From: a virus
Reading direction: 5' to 3' (one strand)
Length of the DNA: 39,206 nt
Virus record (IMG/VR): IMGVR_UViG_3300025133_006373
Location: 1 to 39,206 of that record
Under the pieces are notes generated by a model. It ran no database searches, was not told where the DNA came from, and saw only the letters and a program-made list of their open reading frames with translations. A program made the translations under genes and the position numbers. Shown here one piece after another: positions 13,806 to 21,491 of the stretch (its first letter is position 1; each line of letters starts with the position of its first letter).

Positions 13806-15161
13806 TTATTTTTTGTGCTTGGCGTATGTTTGTCTTAATCTGCTTAGAGTGTCTGTTGTGCTTTCCACTCTTGCTTCTCCGTCATCTGGATCATCAAGTA
13901 TCTTGATTTTTATATTTGACCAGTCAACGAAAGAGTGAAAGATCAAGCCATCTGGTCCATTTCGGTTCTTTGCTACAAAGATCCTGCCTTTGTTGGCTTG
14001 CTTATCGTTTGGTGTTCTTGAGAGTGAGAAGATAAAGTCCGCTACGAAACATTTGTTGAATGCTTCTGAGATGGACTCCATAGTGATCACTTCTGCATTT
14101 AAGCCTCCTCGGTTTGTTTGAGAGGCTGTAACGACTGAGCAATCGTTCTCTTGTGCAAGTGCTCGTAATTCTTCATAAATATTCTCAAGTTCGTGTCTCT
14201 TCTCAGCAGAAGATGTAGTCGGCCTCAACAAGTCAGCATAATCAACAAGAATGAGATCCGGATAAATACCCTTCTTCTTAAGCTTCTCAACATGGTTCTT
14301 GATAGTCCTTGTTGAAGCAGACTTTGTAGGATATTCTTTAATAATTAGCTTGCCCGGAATGTCTTTGATTTTATCCATAACAATTTCTTTAGAATGAATC
14401 AAGTCTTGTAGTGGAACCTCTGTCATACGGGAATCGTATCTTTGTCCTACAACTGTATCTGCAAGCTCTAAAGTATAGTGAACTACGGTCTTTCCTAACT
14501 CCAAGGCTGTTCCACCCAAATGAACCAAAATCATAGATTTACCGGCTCCTGTTGGAGCAATAACAACACCTAATTCTCTTGTTCCGAAGCCACCCTTGGT
14601 GATATTGTCAATCTCGGGCCAACCGGTTGAAATGGGCTTTCTAGATTTAACAATGAAGCGGTCTTCAACGTCTAGCATCCAATCGTGTCCAAAGTTATTA
14701 TCGGTACCCAGTGTCAGGGCTTTCTGTATCACTTTTTGAATCTGATCAAATGAAGAGGTTTTGATAAGCCCTACTGACTCCATCATGGCCTTTTTGAGTA
14801 CTTGTTTGCGGCAGAAATCAATTGCCTTGTCTTTGACCCAACCAGCATCAGAGATTTCGCCCTGTGAGGCTAAAACCCTTGCATAAAACTCTCTAATTTG
14901 AGTCTGTACTGATCTATCGTAGTCACCCAAGTCCCCTTTAATTTTCATCTCTAAAAGGTCGTATTTTGGATGAATTCCGCGTTCTTCTCGGTAGTTCAAA
15001 ACGATTTCAGTCATTGCACGAAGATAAGCTAGCTCAAAGAACTCCAAATCAATAACCTCTTCCATTTGGTCGCAGAAGCTTCTATCTTCAATCATTAATT
15101 GGCAAAGTTTCTCTTGAAAGGTCTTGCCGTACCTCATAAATGTTTCTTCTCTATTATCCAT
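13806..15161 (-). CDS. DnaB-type replicative helicase
   Basis: A 451-residue SF4 helicase. The N-terminal 160 residues are helical as in DnaB/gp41 N-domains. The RecA-like ATPase has Walker A APTGAGKS at 202-209, Walker B DLILVDYADLL near 300, and TASQTNRG (motif H3) near 345. It unwinds DNA at the fork. The ATG follows GGAGGACAAA and the gene is first after the promoter at 15184-15211, ahead of the ribonucleotide reductase. No primase domain is attached; a separate primase must lie elsewhere. Confidence 0.9.
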   Translation of the reverse strand: MDNREETFMRYGKTFQEKLCQLMIEDRSFCDQMEEVIDLEFFELAYLRAMTEIVLNYREERGIHPKYDLLEMKIKGDLGDYDRSVQTQIREFYARVLASQGEISDAGWVKDKAIDFCRKQVLKKAMMESVGLIKTSSFDQIQKVIQKALTLGTDNNFGHDWMLDVEDRFIVKSRKPISTGWPEIDNITKGGFGTRELGVVIAPTGAGKSMILVHLGGTALELGKTVVHYTLELADTVVGQRYDSRMTEVPLQDLIHSKEIVMDKIKDIPGKLIIKEYPTKSASTRTIKNHVEKLKKKGIYPDLILVDYADLLRPTTSSAEKRHELENIYEELRALAQENDCSVVTASQTNRGGLNAEVITMESISEAFNKCFVADFIFSLSRTPNDKQANKGRIFVAKNRNGPDGLIFHSFVDWSNIKIKILDDPDDGEARVESTTDTLSRLRQTYAKHKK

Positions 15162-15183
15162 TTTGTCCTCCGAATGTAAGATA

Positions 15184-15211
15184 ATTATAACCTGTCTTGT
15201 TCAACTGTCAA
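15184..15211 (-). promoter_or_regulatory. Sigma70-like promoter
   Basis: Minus strand: TTGACA, 16 bp, TATAAT. It drives the helicase, ribonucleotide reductase and H1-like genes, and lies at the very end of the exonuclease gene. Confidence 0.75.
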
Positions 15212-16158
15212 GAAATTATTTTTTTGAATATTAAATAAAGCTTGTCCAAATTCATGGTGATTTGCCCATCTTCCATCAATAACTTCGTAAAAGCCAGTTT
15301 ATTGAACTCTGGTTCAAAATTATCCACAATATAGTTGATTGACCTCTGATTTGTACCGGAAATGACCGGTTCATACAGTTGCATAATATCGTAATTTTTT
15401 TGAATTAACTCAAGATTGCCAAGAATTTTTGTATGAACGCTAATCGGTTTTGGCACGTTTCTGCAATGTTCTGCAATCGTTTCAACAGATTGGATTTCTT
15501 CGCCAACCATAAAAGGAAAACGACTTTTAACTGTTTTAAGCCCAACCCGAGGGACCCCGTCAAGGTTATCAGACTTGTCTCCCGCAATAGCTCTAGCAAG
15601 GGCAAAATTATTGGGATGAATACCATGTTCAGCGAGAAGACTATCTTCGGTAACAAGTTTCTTTTGAATTGGTCGGTATAAGCTAGTTCGCTCTCCGACG
15701 AGTTGGAAAAAATCTCTGTCGCTTGAGATAATATACTTGTGATAATCTCTATATTTAGGGTGTCCATTAAGAACAGCGATAATATCATCGGCTTCCACAT
15801 AGTCAATAACGATTTGAATGATTGGTAATTCATTTAGGTACTCCATTAATCTAACATGTTGATAGGCTTTGTTATGTTCTTGTTCTGTATCTGATAGCTC
15901 AAACATTCGTCTATTAAAACGAACAGGTTTGCGACCTTCTTTATAGTTCTTATTCATTTCTTTGCGTTTTTGAGATCCACCTTGGCCATCCCAAGCGATT
16001 ATGATCTCATCTGGTGAAAAGTCCTTACAGACTTTTTGCAGTGACTTCAAGAAGCCGACTGATCCTCCAATTAGATTCCCTTTCGGGTCCATTGTCGGGT
16101 TTATTATATACGATCTCAAAAACATGTTGAGACCGTCAATTATGACTACATTTTTCAT
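15208..16158 (-). CDS. FEN-type 5'-3' exonuclease / flap endonuclease (RNase H-like)
   Basis: A 316-residue PIN/FEN nuclease that removes RNA primers and 5' flaps. Acidic metal ligands are visible in IIDGLN (Asp8), AWDG (near 57), EADD (near 122), SSDRDFF (near 145) and GDKSDN followed by the helix-hairpin-helix GVPRVGLKTV. These match phage T4 RNase H and the 5' nuclease domain of Pol I. The start follows GGAGGAAAG. The family A polymerase in this window lacks this domain, so this gene supplies it separately. The promoter is at 16177-16204. Confidence 0.93.
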   Translation of the reverse strand: MKNVVIIDGLNMFLRSYIINPTMDPKGNLIGGSVGFLKSLQKVCKDFSPDEIIIAWDGQGGSQKRKEMNKNYKEGRKPVRFNRRMFELSDTEQEHNKAYQHVRLMEYLNELPIIQIVIDYVEADDIIAVLNGHPKYRDYHKYIISSDRDFFQLVGERTSLYRPIQKKLVTEDSLLAEHGIHPNNFALARAIAGDKSDNLDGVPRVGLKTVKSRFPFMVGEEIQSVETIAEHCRNVPKPISVHTKILGNLELIQKNYDIMQLYEPVISGTNQRSINYIVDNFEPEFNKLAFTKLLMEDGQITMNLDKLYLIFKKIIS

Positions 16159-16205
16159 CTTTCCTCCGATGTTTGTAATATAACATGCTGAGCATGTTTG
16201 TCAAG
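16156..16205 (-). repeat. Promoter/RBS direct repeat, copy 1 of 2
   Basis: This 50-bp module is identical to 17613-17662 except for one base. It contains the start codon, Shine-Dalgarno, -10 and -35 boxes. The two copies bracket the HNH-type gene and the unknown gene 17031-17615. Confidence 0.9.
16177..16204 (-). promoter_or_regulatory. Sigma70-like promoter with perfect spacer palindrome
   Basis: Minus strand: TTGACA, 16 bp, TATATT. The spacer contains the perfect inverted repeat ACATGCT-x-AGCATGT (16183-16197), positioned like an operator between the boxes. It drives the FEN-type exonuclease. Confidence 0.75.
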
Positions 16206-16221
16206 TATAATTTAATAAAAC

Positions 16222-17022
16222 CTAAAGTTTTTTTGATTTGCTTATCAACCCAGCAGCTTTGTCTTGCTCGTAAGCACATTTATGACACGCAGTTATGTGA
16301 TCTTCATCTCTTATTTCAATATACCTTTCGTTTTCCTCTATCCATGTTTCAGTTGCCTCATTCAACCAAAAAGACCTTTGATGCTTCCATCTTTCAGATG
16401 CTATATTTTGCTCTTTTGTACGTTTTTCATATTGTCGCACTTTTGGATTCTTAAAAATCTTTTTACAATTAACAACCCTTTTCCAAATATCTGGATTGCG
16501 GCTCCACACTTTTTTATAAGTTATGTTGCCGGAATATTCGGACTTACGAGTGTCTTCCCACTCGCTATAGACCTCTGGGTCACTTTTTATATCAATTGTT
16601 TGGCTTTGACTTGTATTACAGCGATAATCATTAGTAGTTTTTCTATGACTTATACTAATACCGTCACAATGTGGGCAGCACTCTCTTGTTTCATACGTTG
16701 GTGTTACCTTAGGTTCATCAAAAGTGCTCATGTGTTTTTCGAGACCTTCATGATAGTTTGGTCTAGACATGATTGACTCTTTTAGTTTCTTAAACCCTCT
16801 AGGGTGCCAAGTGTGTTGTATTGTAAGCCTATCGGTTGAGCCGCAACATTCACACTTATCTTTTAACTTCTTAGCTCTGTTATCTTGCCATTCTTTTGTA
16901 TGCCATGGTTCATATTTTGAAGAGGACTTATTGTTGTTGAAGACCTCCCAAAAGGTGTGAGAATCTATTTTTGACTGCTTGAATTCTCTCATTGCTTCAT
17001 TTATTGTATTTTGTTTATTCAT
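16222..17022 (-). CDS. HNH-type zinc-finger protein, putative homing endonuclease
   Basis: A 266-residue protein starting at ATG 17022 behind GGAGGT. Cys pair CECC (57-60) followed by LTIQHTWH (His70, His73) matches the start of an HNH/zinc-finger nuclease core. Two more cysteine clusters (CCPHC near 115 and a C-terminal CHKC) suggest further zinc sites. The protein is rich in Lys, Trp and aromatic residues. A clear final HNH asparagine-histidine set is not obvious, so it may be a DNA-binding remnant. Its placement between promoter repeats beside a GIY-YIG gene fits a mobile-endonuclease hot spot. Confidence 0.6.
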   Translation of the reverse strand: MNKQNTINEAMREFKQSKIDSHTFWEVFNNNKSSSKYEPWHTKEWQDNRAKKLKDKCECCGSTDRLTIQHTWHPRGFKKLKESIMSRPNYHEGLEKHMSTFDEPKVTPTYETRECCPHCDGISISHRKTTNDYRCNTSQSQTIDIKSDPEVYSEWEDTRKSEYSGNITYKKVWSRNPDIWKRVVNCKKIFKNPKVRQYEKRTKEQNIASERWKHQRSFWLNEATETWIEENERYIEIRDEDHITACHKCAYEQDKAAGLISKSKKL

Positions 17023-17030
17023 TTTACCTC

Positions 17031-17615
17031 CTATTGCTTCGACCAACCGGCACCGGGCAGTCTTTTTAAGTTATCAAAAACACACTCGGTTTTGGTTTTC
17101 TTTATATTGTGTTCCTCGTTGTACTGCTTTCGATACTTTTTAATTAACGGTTTTATTTCGCTGCTTGTTATATCTGGGTAATGGCCTGATAAGATCTTTT
17201 TTATTGTGACTTCGCATGCATCATGGAGCATCACTTGATCCCATACAACTAGTTGTATAAAGCTTCTTCTTTTTTCTGCTAGTTTTTGTTTTGAATAAAA
17301 GACTAAATTGTAGGTACCATCCTCGTTTATAGAGATTTGATCAACATCTATTGTATTCATGTGAATTACTATCTGATCTTCATCAAAACCTTTCTTTTTT
17401 AAACTTTCTGCATAAAGAAGTTGAATTTTTCCTCTAAGGTACCCCAATGTGTAGATTTTTGGCCAAGACTCGGGCATTTGGTCGTAAAGATCCGATTCTT
17501 TATGATCTTTGACATCTAAAATATTCATTTTAGTGCCTCCTTCTGCCACGGCTTCGTCAATTTCTTTTATTGCCTGCATTCTTTGTTTTGTACTTCTCTT
17601 CATCATATAATACAT
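17031..17615 (-). CDS. Unknown protein in endonuclease cassette (194 aa)
   Basis: The ATG follows GGAGGAAAG within the repeated promoter module. The protein has a basic N-terminus, a central YTLGYLRGKIQLLYAESLKKKGF helix, a beta segment (DGTYNLVFYSK) and a basic C-terminus. No known motif is recognised. It ends eight bases before the HNH-type start, so both genes share the promoter at 17634-17661. Confidence 0.6.
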   Translation of the reverse strand: MYYMMKRSTKQRMQAIKEIDEAVAEGGTKMNILDVKDHKESDLYDQMPESWPKIYTLGYLRGKIQLLYAESLKKKGFDEDQIVIHMNTIDVDQISINEDGTYNLVFYSKQKLAEKRRSFIQLVVWDQVMLHDACEVTIKKILSGHYPDITSSEIKPLIKKYRKQYNEEHNIKKTKTECVFDNLKRLPGAGWSKQ

Positions 17616-17662
17616 CTTTCCTCCGATGTTTGTAATATAACATGCTGGGCATGTTTGTCAAG
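17613..17662 (-). repeat. Promoter/RBS direct repeat, copy 2 of 2
   Basis: Matches 16156-16205 at 49 of 50 bases; the single difference weakens the spacer palindrome (GGCATGT instead of AGCATGT). Confidence 0.9.
17634..17661 (-). promoter_or_regulatory. Sigma70-like promoter
   Basis: Minus strand: TTGACA, 16 bp, TATATT, with the near-perfect ACATGCT/GGCATGT inverted repeat in the spacer. It drives 17031-17615 and the HNH-type gene. Confidence 0.75.
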
Positions 17663-18491
17663 CATTTTCTTTTAACATTTTTATTTGTTCTATTGTAAGC
17701 ATTAGATTATAAAGGTCTTCACCCCTATCTATCCTTCGCTCTATCTCTCTTGCTTCTTCTAACAAAAGGGTGTCTTTGTCCTTTGGAAGCTCTTTTATTA
17801 TTGACCATTCAAGTACTTCTTCTCCATGTTCATTGAAGTCTTGTTGGAGATTGTAGTTTGAATGTCGGTTTGCTCGTAAACCCCAGAGGTGAGATTTCCA
17901 GCGAAGTTCTCCTCTTGTTGTCTCGCCGATGTAAATCTTATTACTTAACACATTTTTTATTTGATAAATACATGCTGGTTGTTCGGTATTCTTTTGAGCA
18001 TGGTACTCGGCTTTCTTTTCTTTGACTTCGGGACGAGCATCATACTCGGCTTTTTGTTGTTTTATTCTTTCTTTGTTTTGAGCATACCACTCGGCAGCTC
18101 GTTGTTTTCTTCTTTCTTTGATTTCAGGACGAGCATAATACTCGGCTTGTTGTTGTTTTCTTCTTTCTTTGATTTCAGGACGAGCTTGATACTCGGCAGC
18201 TTGTTGTTTTCTTCTTTCTTTGTTTTGAGCATAATACTCGGCATTCCTTTCTTTGACTTCGGGACGAGTACGATACTCGGCATTGTATTGTTTTCTTCTT
18301 TCTTTGTTTTGAGCACGATACTCGGCAGTTTGTTGTTTTCTTCTTTCTTTGATTTCAGGACGAGCTAGATACTCGGCGGTGTATTGTTTTGTGCAAGATT
18401 TGCATTCGGAGCGATGTCCGTCTTTTTTTCTTTTATTTTTGTGAAATTCCGTTAAAGGCTTTTCAATTCCGCATTTTGAGCATTTCTTCAT
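17658..18491 (-). CDS. GIY-YIG homing endonuclease with zinc finger and repeat linker
   Basis: A 277-residue protein. Residues 1-35 form a zinc finger (CSKC ... CKSC). Residues about 40-168 are nine degenerate units of the type AEY-x-ARPEIKERRKQQ or AEY-x-AQNKERRKQ, a highly charged helical linker. The C-terminal GIY-YIG nuclease domain (about 172-255) has CIYQIKN ... KIYIGET and the Arg/Glu-rich core. The start overlaps the preceding stop as ATGA with GGAGGAAAG. Such enzymes cleave a DNA target and spread their own gene; the linker length probably varies between relatives. Confidence 0.88.
   Translation of the reverse strand: MKKCSKCGIEKPLTEFHKNKRKKDGHRSECKSCTKQYTAEYLARPEIKERRKQQTAEYRAQNKERRKQYNAEYRTRPEVKERNAEYYAQNKERRKQQAAEYQARPEIKERRKQQQAEYYARPEIKERRKQRAAEWYAQNKERIKQQKAEYDARPEVKEKKAEYHAQKNTEQPACIYQIKNVLSNKIYIGETTRGELRWKSHLWGLRANRHSNYNLQQDFNEHGEEVLEWSIIKELPKDKDTLLLEEAREIERRIDRGEDLYNLMLTIEQIKMLKENA
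18000..18385 (-). repeat. Coding tandem repeats in the GIY-YIG linker
   Basis: About nine imperfect units of 39-51 bp alternate between two types (ARPEIKERRKQQ and AQNKERRKQ). Near-identity of adjacent units at DNA level indicates recent expansion by slippage or unequal recombination. It is a protein-coding repeat, not a CRISPR array. Confidence 0.85.
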
Positions 18492-18685
18492 CTTTCCTCC
18501 GATTTGGTGTCTAATATTTTTACATTATTTCTTCCAACAAGCTTCTCCCAAAACTCAGGTGTTGCAATAGTTGGTGTTTGTCCCAAAAGGGATCTAAAAG
18601 CTGAATGGCGAACCATTCCGGCAATAACGCCAGAGGGTCGGGGCACATAATAGACCCCGTCCTCTATGATGTATTCATAGTACAT
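18488..18685 (-). CDS. Small unknown protein (65 aa)
   Basis: Starts at an ATG behind GGAGGAAAA and overlaps the GIY-YIG start by four bases. It has a tyrosine-rich N-terminus (MYYEYIIEDGVYYVPRPSG) and no known motif. It is the first gene from the promoter at 18709-18737. The tight coupling to the endonuclease suggests a shared transcript; function unknown. Confidence 0.6.
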   Translation of the reverse strand: MYYEYIIEDGVYYVPRPSGVIAGMVRHSAFRSLLGQTPTIATPEFWEKLVGRNNVKILDTKSEER

Positions 18686-18708
18686 TTTTTTCCTCCGAAT
18701 ATACCTAT

Positions 18709-18737
18709 ATTATAACACAAAACACCGTTTTTGTCAA
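18709..18737 (-). promoter_or_regulatory. Sigma70-like promoter
   Basis: Minus strand: TTGACA, 17 bp, TATAAT with extended TG. Its -35 box overlaps the last codons of the PurA-like gene. Confidence 0.8.
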
Positions 18738-19732
18738 ATCATTTCTGGGCATTTTGAGAATTTAACTTGGCTAATTTTGCCAGTTGTTTGATCAAGACAT
18801 GAAGCAACATATTGCTTAAAGGAAGTAAGGTCATTGAATTCCTTAAGCTCTCCATGGTGAAATGCTTTATAAACTCCTGTGTCCATTAGAATGTCAACTT
18901 TGTTCATAATAATATTGGTGGCTCCGCTTACATTGATGGCATGAATTAGCATATCTAAGTTTAGCCAATTTACTTTTCTCTTGCGACCGGTTGTCACTCC
19001 AATTTCGCTTCCTACCTCTCCAATCTTTGCTAATTGTGGATCATTTAGAAGCTCTTCTGGGAACAGAGGGTCAATACCCGAGCGAGTATCATAAGCCTTA
19101 CAAGTTCCGTAAATACGCCTTATTTTTTGTGGTGGAAAGCCTAGAGAACATGCTCCATACGGTAAGGTAGTGGAAGATGTGACAAATGGGTAATTACCAT
19201 GGTTTACGTCCAAGTAAAAGCCCTGTGCTCCTTCGCAAAGTATGTTACCGTATAGTTTCTCATCCCAGAGAAATGCTTCGGGCAATACGTCTCTAGCTAA
19301 GGTACCTTTGCGTCCCATCTTATCTGCATAGCATGGTCCAATGCCCTTTGAAGTGGTACCGAGTCTCTTGGCTAAGAGTGCCTTATCTGCGTTGATGTGG
19401 CGATCTTGAACAATGTGGGCCCTAGGTGAAACCTTGACCAAAGAGATATCAAAACCATTCTTCTCTAAGTACTCCATTTCTCTCTTGAAAGAGTCAATAT
19501 GAACGACACATGCTGGTCCTATGACCGACTTAACGCCATGAAATACTCCGCTGGGTATTAGATGGGTTTTGTACCGCTTACCGTTCAAGAATACCGTATG
19601 GCCGGCATTGTTTCCTCCGGCCCAACGACATACAAAATCATATTCACCTTCTCTTACTAAGGCAGAGGTGACTTTGCCTTTTCCTGTATCTCCCCATGAG
19701 AGATCTGCTACGATGTCTACATAATTGATCAT
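18734..19732 (-). CDS. Adenylosuccinate synthetase family enzyme (PurA/PurZ-like)
   Basis: A 332-residue enzyme, the compact size of archaeal PurA and phage PurZ rather than bacterial PurA (about 430). The P-loop-like motif is WGDTGKGK: the catalytic aspartate of PurA (Asp15 here) is kept, but Thr replaces the Glu of the usual GDEGKGK, as in the GSTGKG of phage S-2L PurZ. Also present are NAGHT (His45), GTTSKGIGP, LCEGAQGF, TTGRKRK (substrate loop, about 247-253) and NKVD (277-280), a guanine-specificity motif implying GTP use. PurA joins IMP and aspartate; PurZ joins dGMP and aspartate for 2-aminoadenine DNA. The substrate here is uncertain. Start follows TAGGAGG. Confidence 0.9.
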   Translation of the reverse strand: MINYVDIVADLSWGDTGKGKVTSALVREGEYDFVCRWAGGNNAGHTVFLNGKRYKTHLIPSGVFHGVKSVIGPACVVHIDSFKREMEYLEKNGFDISLVKVSPRAHIVQDRHINADKALLAKRLGTTSKGIGPCYADKMGRKGTLARDVLPEAFLWDEKLYGNILCEGAQGFYLDVNHGNYPFVTSSTTLPYGACSLGFPPQKIRRIYGTCKAYDTRSGIDPLFPEELLNDPQLAKIGEVGSEIGVTTGRKRKVNWLNLDMLIHAINVSGATNIIMNKVDILMDTGVYKAFHHGELKEFNDLTSFKQYVASCLDQTTGKISQVKFSKCPEMI

Positions 19733-19755
19733 TTAATACCTCCTAGTATAATCAT

Positions 19756-19783
19756 ATTATAACATGTTGTGATCTTTTGTCAA
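19756..19783 (-). promoter_or_regulatory. Sigma70-like promoter
   Basis: Minus strand: TTGACA, 16 bp, TATAAT with extended TG and ACATGT before the -10. It drives the PurA-like gene and begins immediately after the U-tract of the upstream terminator. Confidence 0.85.
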
Positions 19784-19784
19784 G

Positions 19785-19815
19785 AAAAAAAACCCCCAAC
19801 CTTGCGGTTGAGGGC
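19785..19815 (-). terminator. Rho-independent terminator after uvsX
   Basis: Minus strand: a nine-pair stem CCCTCAACC/GGTTGGGGG with a GCAA tetraloop and one G-U pair, followed directly by eight T. The G-U pair makes the stem better on the minus strand than on the plus strand. It lies 25 bp after the uvsX stop and abuts the next promoter. Confidence 0.92.
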
Positions 19816-19840
19816 GGAGAAACTAAAATGAATAACACAT

Positions 19841-20941
19841 TTAGCTTTTTTCTTCGTCGAGCTTGATGCCTCTGACAATTGCTTCGTCCATAATGTCAAA
19901 CACTGTTGCTCTAAAATCGTCCTTCTTTAACATCTCAATCCACTTGGTGGCTTGAAATTTAATATCCTTGCCTTTAAGTGTGGTAATGGTATACCAAGCA
20001 CCTGCTTGCTTTAGACGATCTGTTCCAGAAAGCTTGATTGCTGTAAACCAAGATTCTTCATCTTGAATGCCAACACCCTCGCCCCACATAATCTTAAAGG
20101 TACAATTTGCCTTTAATGACCCGAAGCGGGATTTTTGGATTGTCGCTTTAACCTCTGAGCCGATTACTCTTCCAACATCATCATAAATGTATGATGCCTT
20201 AGACTTACGTCCCGTTAGCCATACCCTTAATGAAGAGAAGTATTCAATCGCCTTACCGCCGGGAGCAATAAAAGGCGTCGTCATAAGCTCAGCGATGTTT
20301 GTCGTAATGTTGGTCTTCAACTGATTAATTAAAAGCAATGTACACTGATTATTCGCTAGTGGAATAGTGAGCTTCGGAAATGCTTTTGCGAAGATCCTTG
20401 GCTTTACAGCCATCGTACTTTGTGGATTGAAGTCCGATTCTATTTCCTTCTCGGAAGATGTCGCAGCAATTGAGTCCCATATAAACAAGAACCTTTGTTC
20501 TGGATATGTGTCCATCAACATTTCAATAGATTCAAGCACTTTCTCTACAGAGATTGCCTGAAAATAAAGAAAGTTCTCTTCTATGTTTACCGATGCCTGT
20601 GTTAAAAAGTCAGGATCAACGGCGGACTCTGCATCAAAATAGACTACGAAGATGTCCTTATCTTGTGCTCTTCCTGCTATCTGAGCTGCCATGTAAGACT
20701 TTCCTGTTCCGGAAAGCCCAGCAATCTCAGTTATTTTTCCAATTGGAATTCCGGCTTTGCCCTTGATTGAGATAATAGAGTCAAGCCAGCGGGATCCGGT
20801 GGGGATCCAATCAACGACAGACGATGGATCGTTGCCGTTTCCAAGAGAGTGGGCGACTTCAAGTCCCGCTTTCTTGTTAAGTTTCTTTTTCATTTCATTA
20901 ATGTCAATTTTGCCCGGTTTCATGTTAATCACTTCTCCCAT
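19841..20941 (-). CDS. uvsX: UvsX/RecA-type recombinase
   Basis: A 366-residue strand-exchange protein. The Walker A is GLSGTGKS (75-82), the Walker B LFIWDSIAA near 153, and the L2-proximal LLINQLKTN segment matches RecA/UvsX. It forms filaments on single-stranded DNA for recombination-dependent replication and repair. The length is close to T4 UvsX (391). ATG 20941 follows AAAGGAGAACTA. It works with the gp32-like protein encoded upstream and ends at the terminator 19785-19815. A cognate loader (UvsY) is not recognised here. Confidence 0.92.
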   Translation of the reverse strand: MGEVINMKPGKIDINEMKKKLNKKAGLEVAHSLGNGNDPSSVVDWIPTGSRWLDSIISIKGKAGIPIGKITEIAGLSGTGKSYMAAQIAGRAQDKDIFVVYFDAESAVDPDFLTQASVNIEENFLYFQAISVEKVLESIEMLMDTYPEQRFLFIWDSIAATSSEKEIESDFNPQSTMAVKPRIFAKAFPKLTIPLANNQCTLLLINQLKTNITTNIAELMTTPFIAPGGKAIEYFSSLRVWLTGRKSKASYIYDDVGRVIGSEVKATIQKSRFGSLKANCTFKIMWGEGVGIQDEESWFTAIKLSGTDRLKQAGAWYTITTLKGKDIKFQATKWIEMLKKDDFRATVFDIMDEAIVRGIKLDEEKS

Positions 20942-21452
20942 TAGTTCTCCTTTTATTTAGTCTCATGATTCTTCTTTGTGTATCTCTTTTCTCTCGCTCA
21001 GTACCAACATACACCAATCTGGTACCGAATAGTTTATCAAACCTATCTGTTGTCACGCCCCAATTCATCTCTTGTGTAACTGCCATGTGATGGGCATAAT
21101 GCCATGGATAATTTTCTTTGCACCACTCCGGCTCTATATGTGCCCTCCTGTGTACATAATAGTATCGGAGGGCACCGGCGGTGATTCCGCCGTATAGAGC
21201 AAAGGAGAATGCTATGACTGGTAAATGTAAGATAGTTAAAATTATAATTGAAACTGTTTCCTTAAGGGAGGGGTTGTCAATGAAGAGATTGTTTCTAGAG
21301 TTTCTATGATGTTCATAAAAATGAAAAGCAAAAAACTTATTTTTCTTATTCTTTCCTAATCTGTGGAACAAGTATTTGTGTATTATCCATTCTAAAAATT
21401 GTGTATACACAAAACCTATGTAAAACAGTCCACAAACTAACAAAATCTCCAT
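20925..21452 (-). CDS. Fatty acid hydroxylase / sterol desaturase-like membrane protein
   Basis: A 175-residue integral membrane protein with the histidine clusters of the di-iron hydroxylase superfamily: HKYLFH (25-30), HFYEHH (44-49), a later HRRAH, and HYAHH, with hydrophobic segments at the N-terminus and near 75-95. The family uses O2 and two irons to hydroxylate or desaturate lipids, for example carotenoid or fatty acid hydroxylases. It is short but all histidine clusters are present. The start has only a GGGG-type site. It overlaps uvsX by 17 bp. It may modify host membrane lipids. Confidence 0.8.
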   Translation of the reverse strand: MEILLVCGLFYIGFVYTQFLEWIIHKYLFHRLGKNKKNKFFAFHFYEHHRNSRNNLFIDNPSLKETVSIIILTILHLPVIAFSFALYGGITAGALRYYYVHRRAHIEPEWCKENYPWHYAHHMAVTQEMNWGVTTDRFDKLFGTRLVYVGTEREKRDTQRRIMRLNKRRTNGRSD

Positions 21453-21491
21453 TTAACAACCCCTTTTAAGTAACTATGAGGTTTTAAGTTG

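Noticed and set aside
16264-16776. Plus-strand open frame of 170 codons with hydrophobic stretches
   Set aside because: It lies opposite the HNH-type gene, which has a strong promoter and RBS. The hydrophobicity is the complement of Lys/Glu-rich codons.
17961-18368. Plus-strand frame of 135 codons with repeats, and the repeat array itself as a CRISPR candidate
   Set aside because: Repeat units are contiguous protein-coding units of the GIY-YIG linker with no unique spacers. The opposite frame is open only because the repeats lack stops.
18734-19732. Firm call of a Z-genome (2-aminoadenine) phage
   Set aside because: The PurA-like enzyme keeps the PurA catalytic Asp, and neither a DatZ-like nor a MazZ-like gene is visible in this window, so it stays a hypothesis.
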